From NCBI GenBank assembly GCA_964471435.1, contig CAYYGA010000090.1, positions 1 to 5,197 of the forward strand: DNA of 5,197 bases. The letters are read 5' to 3'. The DNA comes from Facklamia sp964471435. GTDB lineage: Bacteria; Bacillota; Bacilli; Lactobacillales; Aerococcaceae. Numbering within the stretch: position 1 is the first letter of the stretch; each line of letters opens with the position of its first letter. The position numbers and the translations under genes were made by a program. Positions 1 through 4,331 of the stretch are shown piece after piece. Below the pieces are notes generated by a model. It did not search any database, had not been told where the DNA came from, and was given only the letters and a program-made list of their open reading frames with translations.

Positions 1-371
1 ATATATTCATTGGAATTATGACTTAATTCACTGAAAAAAAGTAATTGAAAATAAATAGAGTATTGAAATGCATAGGTAGAAAAAGTTAGCCAGATTTTTT
101 TATAACGGTCCAAATAGGTATCTGTTTTCTGGATATGATAATCGATACTTTCAGTATAATTATTCAGGTAGGAAAGAACTGCAAAATATTTTAAATGATC
201 TAAATTATCAAAATAATTATACAAGGTAGCACTGTTATAGCCTGCTCTATCTGCAACTGCCCGAATGGTCACATTATTTATATCGTTTTCTTCGATGATG
301 CTTAAAGCTGCATCTATAAAATAAGTATACATTCGTTGTTTCTTTAATTCTTTATTGCGATCTTCAGCCAT
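1..371 (-). CDS. TetR-family transcriptional regulator, N-terminal 123 residues (3' end outside window)
   Basis: A cytoplasmic one-component repressor of the TetR family is the likely product. Only residues 1-123 are in the window; the frame is open to the edge, so the C-terminal part of the ligand domain is missing from view. The N-terminus begins MAEDRNKELKKQR. Residues 14-60 look like the three-helix DNA-binding domain, with the helix-turn-helix at about 34-54 (VTIRAVADRAGYNSATLYNY followed by F). The rest is rich in aromatic residues, as ligand domains of this family often are. The start ATG (371-369) is chosen because a good AAGGAG ribosome site lies 7 bases upstream and the family alignment begins there. 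It is on the same strand as the upstream histidine kinase but about 285 bases away with its own candidate promoter, so it is probably a separate unit. The target and ligand cannot be told from this sequence. Confidence 0.88.
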   Translation of the reverse strand, partial: MAEDRNKELKKQRMYTYFIDAALSIIEENDINNVTIRAVADRAGYNSATLYNYFDNLDHLKYFAVLSYLNNYTESIDYHIQKTDTYLDRYKKIWLTFSTYAFQYSIYFQLLFFSELSHNSNEY

Positions 372-404
372 TGATAATCTCCTTCTTCACTTTTCACTAA
401 TTTT

Positions 405-440
405 GTCTTTTCAATATAGCATAGTCCCGCTAAAAGACAA
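405..440 (-). promoter_or_regulatory. Candidate extended -10 promoter and palindromic operator of the TetR-family gene
   Basis: On the minus strand a -35-like TTGTCT (440-435) is followed after 16 bases by TATATT (418-413), preceded by TGC, giving an extended -10. A start site near 406 would leave a leader of about 35 bases. A perfect 7-bp inverted repeat, GTCTTTT (438-432) and AAAAGAC (411-405), brackets the promoter core with 20 bases between the arms. Autorepression through a palindrome over the own promoter is common for TetR regulators, so this is a candidate operator. The wide spacing makes the operator call weaker than the promoter call. Confidence 0.45.
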
Positions 441-656
441 TCAGTTATCTTGATAGAACATTCACTGCTGTTAATATATTTAACACTCAAATTACTCTTT
501 AAACAAAAAAATACCAACTGTGATAGAAAGTTGACATCTGATGAAAAAATTTTTCTGGATTTGTGAAAGTAAATGAAACTTTGCAAGTAAATTCCTATTA
601 TGAAACCTTCATAAATCACATAGATCCTTTTAAATTACATGACATTAATAAAACTA
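441..656. other. AT-rich intergenic stretch between kinase gene and TetR gene
   Basis: I see no gene, RNA or clear terminator here. The kinase gene ends with tandem stops (TAA TAG) and no GC-rich hairpin plus U-run follows, so its transcript may run on toward the TetR gene or end by other means. A GTG-started frame of 91 codons crosses this region but runs through the TetR promoter and ribosome site, and its sequence has no recognisable character. Confidence 0.5.
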
Positions 657-2225
657 TTATTCTTGATTTTTGATAAAGTTAATGGGTATTAAATCCGTAT
701 TAAAAATCAACTTAAAGCTAGTACCTTCCTCTTCACTACTATCTACTTCAATTTGTATATTGTGTCGATTAGCAATTTCTTTTGCAATCGCTAATCCTAA
801 TCCAAAGCCTTGATTCTTATCTTCACCGAGTTGAATAAAAGAATGAAAAAGTAAGTCTTTATTATCAAAACCAATAACTGGTCCCATATTATGTATGTTG
901 ATAATTATGCTGGATCCTTGCGTAGTCTGTTTAATTTTCACTATTGAATTTGACTTTGAATATTTCAGAGCATTATTTAAAATCGTTACAAACAGTTGTC
1001 GTAAGCGGGTATAATCTCCAACAAAAGGGACATCCAGTTGATTATATTGCTTTTCTATAGCAATTTCCTTCTCCTTTGCTAACATACTTTGACTACGAAC
1101 AGCATCATTTAAAACATCAATCAAATTAAGATTGTCTTCAGCAATTGAAAATTGCGTATTTTGCAATACTGATAAATCAAGTAAATCTTGAATTAAACGC
1201 TCTAGTACCACACTCTCTTCATATAGAGCTTGGTGGTAATCCTTTTCTTCTTCTTGAGAAAGAATTCCTAAATTTAAAGCTTCCAAAGAACTTTTCATCA
1301 CAGTAACAGGAGTTTTTAATTCATGAGAAATATTCGACATAAAGTCCTGACGCATCTGCTCAAAGTGTTCCTCTTTATCTTTTGCTTCATCCAATGTAAC
1401 TGCAAGTCGATTAATTTGTAAACTCAACTCACCAATTTCATCATGTTGATTAATCATTAAGCGTTCACTATAATCACCCACCGTAAGGTATTGAACTTGT
1501 TGTTTAAGTAAATCAATGGGATCGATAAATAATTTAGTAAAGTAGATAGCTAAAATAAACGTTAAACCTACTGCTATAAGGATAGCTAGTCCAAACCATC
1601 TACTAACCGTTTGAATAAAAGTCCCAAAAGGACTATATGATTCATGCAAAAGAACTGCACCTATTATAGTGTGTTGATCATTATAAATAGGAGCAGCAGC
1701 CGTCATCAAAGTGTTACTATCCACCATTTCAAATAATTCGCTCGAAAGTGTTTCTCCTTCTAAACTTTTCTTAACAAACTCCTGTTGTTCTTCTGTTAAA
1801 TCACTAAAGGTCATACTTTCTTGATTACTTCCAACTAAAATTTCATTTTCATTGGGACTGATAATCCAAATATTACTAGCCAGCACTTCATTAAACAGTT
1901 GAATATCTCGTGGATGCATGAGGTAATGATCTCTACCCCTCTGCCTCATCATACCCGGCCTTCCGCTTCTATGTCTGTGCTCTTCCATTTCTCTATTTGT
2001 TTGCACTATTTCTTCTCCAGATGAAAAAAGATTGTCTCCTAAATATTCTTGATTATTAGTAATTGATGCTGATACTTCTTCTACTCTTTTTTCTAAAAGT
2101 TGTTGATAATTTTTTTGAACACCAGCTTGTCCCATTTGATAGAAAAGAATACTCATAATTACAATAAAAACAAATAAAATAGCCAAGAAGTAAGCTAATA
2201 ATTTACGACCTAACTGGCTCTTCAT
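657..2225 (-). CDS. Membrane sensor histidine kinase with His-rich extracytoplasmic Cache-like domain
   Basis: A 522-residue transmembrane histidine kinase that would autophosphorylate and pass phosphate to the response regulator encoded just upstream. Order of parts: TM1 about 10-30; extracytoplasmic domain 33-208; TM2 about 211-233; HAMP about 230-282; dimerisation/phosphoacceptor helix with HELKTP, H301; ATP-binding domain from about 400. The ATPase domain has an N-box around N417/N418, a G1-like NMGPVIG at 446-452 (a variant of the usual DxGxG) and G2 GFGLGLAIA at 473-481. The sensor domain ends in MTAAAPIYND...IIGAVLL (174-192), the pattern of single-Cache/PDC sensors. An unusual stretch at 79-104 is rich in His, Arg and Met (H83, H85, H100, H104; RPGMMRQRGR), suggesting metal or anionic-ligand contact; that is inference. 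The start ATG overlaps the regulator's TAA by one base (TAATG), with GAGGGG 7 bases upstream inside the regulator gene, so translation is probably coupled. The family call is firm; the signal is unknown. Confidence 0.95.
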   Translation of the reverse strand: MKSQLGRKLLAYFLAILFVFIVIMSILFYQMGQAGVQKNYQQLLEKRVEEVSASITNNQEYLGDNLFSSGEEIVQTNREMEEHRHRSGRPGMMRQRGRDHYLMHPRDIQLFNEVLASNIWIISPNENEILVGSNQESMTFSDLTEEQQEFVKKSLEGETLSSELFEMVDSNTLMTAAAPIYNDQHTIIGAVLLHESYSPFGTFIQTVSRWFGLAILIAVGLTFILAIYFTKLFIDPIDLLKQQVQYLTVGDYSERLMINQHDEIGELSLQINRLAVTLDEAKDKEEHFEQMRQDFMSNISHELKTPVTVMKSSLEALNLGILSQEEEKDYHQALYEESVVLERLIQDLLDLSVLQNTQFSIAEDNLNLIDVLNDAVRSQSMLAKEKEIAIEKQYNQLDVPFVGDYTRLRQLFVTILNNALKYSKSNSIVKIKQTTQGSSIIINIHNMGPVIGFDNKDLLFHSFIQLGEDKNQGFGLGLAIAKEIANRHNIQIEVDSSEEEGTSFKLIFNTDLIPINFIKNQE

Positions 2226-2914
2226 TATCCATCCCCTCGTGAATTAAATTTATATCCTACTCCACGAATGGTTTGAATTTCCCATAGGACATCTTGGGGA
2301 GCAGGCAGTTTAGCCCGTAAGCGTTTAATATGAGTGTCAACCGTTCTCGAATCACCAAAATAATCATAACCCCATAATCGATCAAGTAACTCTTCTCTTG
2401 GAAAAACCCGTCCATCCCCTTCGACCAGGGTCCATAGTAGTTCAAATTCTTTTTTTGTTAGCTTAATTTCTTTTTGTCTAACAGTTACTTCGTAACGTTG
2501 GCGGTCTAACCTTAACTCACCTACTTTCAGTTGTTCATTTTGATTTTCTTGGAAATCTACCCGTCTCAATACCGCTCTTAAGCGAGCCATTACTTCAGCT
2601 AATGAGAAAGGTTTGACAATATAATCATCAGCCCCAATATCTAAGCCCATGATGCGCTCATAATCTTCACCTTTAGCAGTGATCATCAAAATCGGCACCA
2701 TTGATTCATGACGAATTCGGCGTGCTAATTCATAACCATCGATCTTAGGCATCATGATATCTATGAGGAGTCCATCATAGTCATTTTCTAGAAATAATTG
2801 CCAAGCTTCTTCTCCATCATAAGCAACATCTGTTTCGATTCCTTCTTGATTTACATATTTTGCTAGCACTTCAACAATTTGGCGGTTATCATCCGCAATT
2901 AATATTTTAGTCAT
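2225..2914 (-). CDS. OmpR/PhoB-family response regulator
   Basis: A 229-residue two-domain DNA-binding response regulator, the partner of the kinase encoded directly downstream. The receiver domain (about 3-115) has the acidic pair D8/D9, phosphoacceptor D52 in LIDIMMP, T79 and K101 in VKPF. The winged-helix domain (about 128-225) carries the KLTKKEFELL start, the recognition helix region RTVDTHIKRLRAKL (190-203) and the closing IRGVGYKF (216-223), all typical of OmpR/PhoB proteins. Length is normal and no key residue is missing. The ATG at 2914 has AAAGGA nine bases upstream. A strong terminator lies between this gene and the His-rich gene upstream, so expression probably depends on read-through from that promoter, or on a weak promoter close to the start. 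Candidate binding sites are the hexamer repeats at 3377-3413. Paralogous regulators are too alike to name the ortholog. Confidence 0.96.
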   Translation of the reverse strand: MTKILIADDNRQIVEVLAKYVNQEGIETDVAYDGEEAWQLFLENDYDGLLIDIMMPKIDGYELARRIRHESMVPILMITAKGEDYERIMGLDIGADDYIVKPFSLAEVMARLRAVLRRVDFQENQNEQLKVGELRLDRQRYEVTVRQKEIKLTKKEFELLWTLVEGDGRVFPREELLDRLWGYDYFGDSRTVDTHIKRLRAKLPAPQDVLWEIQTIRGVGYKFNSRGDG

Positions 2915-2934
2915 TCAGCTCAGTCCTTTATCTT

Positions 2935-2940
2935 ATTATA
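2935..2940 (-). promoter_or_regulatory. Isolated TATAAT immediately after the terminator U-run; doubtful -10 element
   Basis: A perfect TATAAT follows the terminator's U-run. At 16-18 bases upstream there is no -35-like hexamer (the candidates are AGGTAT, GAGGTA and CGAGGT, inside the hairpin), and there is no TGn extension. Transcription from it would start near 2928, at the AAAGGA ribosome site of the response regulator gene, leaving a leader of only about 15 bases. It may be a weak or activator-dependent promoter, or chance. Confidence 0.2.
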
Positions 2941-2941
2941 C

Positions 2942-2965
2942 AAAAAAAGCGAGGGAATACCTCGC
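2942..2965 (-). terminator. Rho-independent terminator behind the His-rich gene
   Basis: On the minus strand GCGAGG, a five-base loop TATTC, and CCTCGC form a six-pair GC-rich stem followed at once by seven T residues. It begins about 18 bases after the stop codon of the His-rich gene and ends 27 bases before the start of the response regulator gene. The plus strand has no T-run after the stem, so it works in one direction. Its position suggests partial termination inside one operon, which would make the first gene far more abundant than the two-component genes. Confidence 0.85.
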
Positions 2966-2983
2966 GAATGCTAAGACTTTCAT

Positions 2984-3325
2984 TTATCTATTAAAAGAAT
3001 TTTTTAAACTTAATCGGGGATGATTTTGTAGTGAGGGATTTGCTCCGTTCTGGTGATGATGATTTCTTCTAAACATTCGATGGTGGTGATGTCCTCTTTG
3101 CTTTTCAGTATCGTTAGATATTCTTGACTCCCACTCTTCAAACATCCGGGATCCTTGATGATGGTGATATAACATACCTTCTGAAAAATGGGGACACATT
3201 CTACTTGCTTCATAAGTGTTAGTAGCTAATGGAGTCCAACTATCCTCTGTAGCAGACACTAGAGGGATAAAAAATAATAAACCGGTTGATATTAAGCCTA
3301 ATTTTACTATATTTTTGATTTTCAT
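2984..3325 (-). CDS. Small secreted histidine-rich protein, putative metal-binding accessory of the two-component system
   Basis: A 113-residue protein I do not recognise as a named family. Residues 1-25 form a clear signal peptide: MKIKNIVKLG, a hydrophobic core LISTGLLFFIPL, and a VSA/T cleavage site with no lipobox. The mature part of about 88 residues has 12 histidines: H46, a triplet 54-56, a quartet 79-82, a triplet 89-91 and H102. It also has one cysteine (C44 in MCPH) and many Arg and Met residues. Such clusters commonly bind Zn, Ni, Cu or Co; which metal, if any, is unknown. The ATG at 3325 has AAAGGA eight bases upstream. It is the first gene before the response regulator and kinase, and the kinase sensor domain has a matching His/Arg/Met stretch, so a role as metal buffer, signal modulator or stress chaperone, like ZraP or CpxP, is a reasonable inference. 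No LTxxQ motif of the CpxP/Spy family is visible. Confidence 0.8.
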   Translation of the reverse strand: MKIKNIVKLGLISTGLLFFIPLVSATEDSWTPLATNTYEASRMCPHFSEGMLYHHHQGSRMFEEWESRISNDTEKQRGHHHHRMFRRNHHHQNGANPSLQNHPRLSLKNSFNR

Positions 3326-3354
3326 ACGTCATTTCCTTTCTTTGTTTTACACTA

Positions 3355-3413
3355 TCTATACTATACTATTATAGTTTGTCACCTTAGTGGCGTGTTTGTG
3401 ACATCTAGGTGAA
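3355..3413 (-). promoter_or_regulatory. Promoter region of the His-rich/two-component unit with hexamer direct repeats
   Basis: Minus-strand hexamers TTCACC (3413-3408), GTCACA (3402-3397), GCCACT (3391-3386) and GTGACA (3382-3377) follow one another with 5, 5 and 3 bases between them. The first three are in an 11-bp phase, the layout bound by OmpR/PhoB-family dimers. Two possible -10 elements follow: TATAAT (3373-3368), lacking a recognisable -35, and TATAGA (3360-3355), 16 bases after GTGACA used as a -35. The start site would be near 3361 or 3348, giving a 23-36 base leader. TCACCT (3412-3407) and AGGTGA (3385-3380) also form an inverted repeat, an alternative reading for a different regulator. 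Positive autoregulation by the adjacent response regulator is inference. Confidence 0.5.
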
Positions 3414-3533
3414 CTTAAGAAATTACTCATAAAAAAGGTTGCGCCATATATCTAATATAACTTATGTATTATTCAACTTATATAATATGTTTTGATGTTT
3501 TACCATATGATTGCATAGTTTTCAAACTGAAAT
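3414..3533. other. AT-rich spacer between mobile element and promoter region
   Basis: No coding frame, RNA gene or terminator is apparent. The stretch is very AT-rich, apart from GGTTGCGCC at 3437-3445. That motif and the following ATA match, with two C/T changes, the reverse complement of 3784-3795 beyond the mobile element, possibly a remnant of an older inverted-repeat element. Confidence 0.4.
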
Positions 3534-3540
3534 CTGTAAG
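3534..3540. repeat. Left target-site duplication of the 3541-3756 element
   Basis: CTGTAAG lies directly outside the left inverted repeat and recurs in the same orientation directly outside the right one (3757-3763). One further base matches on each side, so the direct repeat is TCTGTAAGA (3533-3541 and 3756-3764) and the true duplication is 7 to 9 bp. Confidence 0.75.
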
Positions 3541-3565
3541 AAAAAATAAAATCTTTTATCACCGC
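3541..3565. repeat. Left terminal inverted repeat
   Basis: Twenty-five bases, beginning with six A residues and ending in CACCGC, that match the reverse complement of 3732-3756 at 24 of 25 positions (C at 3560 opposite A at 3737). Confidence 0.85.
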
Positions 3566-3731
3566 ATGAGAATCATCTGCGCAGCTTAGAGTGGCTTAGT
3601 GAAAGCTTCAGCTTGAACTTAGCCACTCTCTAGCAGATGAAGTCTGGAAACTCCAACCAACGGGAGGAGTTGGAAGACGTTAGAGATTGTCTTAGGACTT
3701 TAGTCCTTAGAGAATCCTATGCGTTAGCGTC

Positions 3732-3756
3732 GCGGTAATAAAAGATTTTATTTTTT
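3732..3756. repeat. Right terminal inverted repeat
   Basis: Twenty-five bases, beginning GCGGTAATAAAAG and ending in six T residues, complementary to 3541-3565 with one mismatch. Paired, the two ends form a long closing stem with a U-run at the 3' side on either strand, so the element could also end transcription in both directions. Confidence 0.85.
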
Positions 3757-3763
3757 CTGTAAG
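3757..3763. repeat. Right target-site duplication of the 3541-3756 element
   Basis: CTGTAAG, identical to 3534-3540 and in the same orientation, directly outside the right inverted repeat. It extends to TCTGTAAGA if one shared base on each side is counted. Confidence 0.75.
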
Positions 3764-3772
3764 ATTGATTTT

Positions 3773-3802
3773 AAAAACTAACTTATGACACAACCCCATA
3801 AG
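3773..3802 (-). terminator. Weak candidate terminator behind the YdaT-like gene
   Basis: On the minus strand CTTATG (3802-3797), a nine-base loop GGGTTGTGT and CATAAG (3787-3782) form a six-pair AT-rich stem, followed by TTAGTTTTT. It starts 13 bases after the stop codon. The stem is weak and the U-run is interrupted, so termination may be inefficient; the mobile element just beyond could help. Confidence 0.35.
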
Positions 3803-3815
3803 ATAGAGAGTTTCT

Positions 3816-4250
3816 TTAATTGTGCAGCTTACCCTCTTTAGTATAAGAAATTACCTGGCTGTCTTTATTAGCTGCAATTTCTTTGGCCCGTTCCAGAGCG
3901 TCTTCCTTTTTATCAAAACTATCAGCCGCCCGTTCAGCTTTAACTGTTTTTACTTTCCATTTGTCATCTTCGTAAAATACTTCAACATCTTCATCTAGTA
4001 AATCAGGATTAGCTGAGTCAGTATCATGCTCATCATTTTTAGAAGGATTAGGTCCGGTCTCAAACTTCTCTAACTCTTCTTTCGATGCATTTTCATACCA
4101 TTCCTTGCCTTGAGAAATAGCGATTGGAATGGCGCGGTCATCTTCATAGCCGCTTTCTTCAAGGGCATTGGCGATATCTATGATTTTTTTCCGCAGCAAC
4201 TCATCAAAATTTTTCAGTGAATCAGGATAATCCTGCATATTCCATGGCAT
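3816..4250 (-). CDS. YdaT-like protein with C-terminal DUF2188 domain
   Basis: A 144-residue soluble, acidic protein, probably cytoplasmic, without signal peptide or membrane segment. Residues 1-51 (MPWNMQDYPDSLKNF... and DRAIPIAISQGKEW) match the conserved N-terminal block I associate with Bacillus subtilis YdaT, resembling ChaB-type short helical domains. An acidic linker follows at about 58-88, and residues 90-142 (VFYEDDKWKVKTVKAERAAD...KEGKLH) look like DUF2188, a small domain with a conserved WxV strand. In Bacillus the relative is linked, as I recall, to the general stress regulon; the biochemical role is unknown. I chose ATG at 4250 rather than GTG at 4259: the AGAAAGG site ends 9 bases before the ATG but abuts the GTG, and the family pattern starts at MPWNM. 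It stands alone, with about 80 bases to the permease gene upstream. No sigma-B type promoter is visible. Confidence 0.82.
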   Translation of the reverse strand: MPWNMQDYPDSLKNFDELLRKKIIDIANALEESGYEDDRAIPIAISQGKEWYENASKEELEKFETGPNPSKNDEHDTDSANPDLLDEDVEVFYEDDKWKVKTVKAERAADSFDKKEDALERAKEIAANKDSQVISYTKEGKLHN

Positions 4251-4259
4251 GGAAGTCAC

Positions 4260-4266
4260 CCTTTCT
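4260..4266 (-). promoter_or_regulatory. Ribosome binding site that fixes the start of the YdaT-like gene
   Basis: AGAAAGG on the minus strand ends nine bases before the ATG at 4250, but leaves no spacing before the in-frame GTG at 4259. This supports the ATG and a 144-residue product over a 147-residue one. Confidence 0.6.
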
Positions 4267-4275
4267 TAATCGTTT

Positions 4276-4304
4276 ATTTAAAAAGAAAACTATTTAACAT
4301 ACAA
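4276..4304 (-). promoter_or_regulatory. Weak candidate promoter of the YdaT-like gene
   Basis: TTGTAT (4304-4299) and TTAAAT (4281-4276) on the minus strand are 17 bases apart, an acceptable spacing for the housekeeping sigma factor but with poor hexamers. The start would be near 4269. In such AT-rich DNA this could be chance. No hairpin terminator is seen between the permease stop (4332) and this point, so read-through from upstream is possible. Confidence 0.28.
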
Positions 4305-4331
4305 TTTTTCTATGGTTACTAACTTTTTAAA

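Larger units (their letters stand above)
3541..3756. mobile_element. Non-autonomous MITE-like element, about 216 bp, with long terminal inverted repeats
   Basis: The ends are 25-bp inverted repeats (3541-3565 and 3732-3756; AAAAAATAAAATC at the outer side, ACCGC at the inner) with one mismatch at 3560/3737. A 7-9 bp direct repeat flanks them. There is no coding frame, so it would have to be moved by a transposase made elsewhere. The interior is visibly richer in G and C than its surroundings and folds well: arm 1 CATCTGC/GCAGATG (3574-3580/3633-3639) enclosing AGAGTGGCTTAGT/ACTTAGCCACTCT (3588-3600/3617-3629, one mismatch); arm 2 GTCT/AGAC (3642-3645/3675-3678) and AACTCC/GGAGTT (3649-3654/3666-3671); arm 3 AGGAC/GTCCT (3694-3698/3703-3707). 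The terminal mismatch is a G-U wobble in a minus-strand RNA but a C-A clash in a plus-strand RNA. An 8-9 bp duplication fits several transposase families, so I name none. A structured RNA carried by the element is the alternative or additional reading. Confidence 0.75.

Noticed and set aside
535..560. A/T palindrome GAAAAAATTTTTC as a terminator for the kinase gene
   Set aside because: The stem would be A-U only and no U-run follows a GC-rich hairpin, so it would not be a working intrinsic terminator.
344..619. A 91-codon GTG-started minus-strand frame between the kinase and TetR genes
   Set aside because: It has AAAAGGA five bases before the GTG, but it runs through the TetR promoter, ribosome site and first codons in another frame, and its residues resemble translated AT-rich spacer with no domain character.
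2984..3325. His-rich protein as a CpxP/Spy family member
   Set aside because: No LTxxQ motifs and no long helical heptad pattern; the similarity is only in size, secretion and gene position.
3534..3763. Retron-type non-coding RNA, because of long inverted ends around a structured interior
   Set aside because: No reverse transcriptase gene is nearby, and the flanking direct repeats point to a transposed element.
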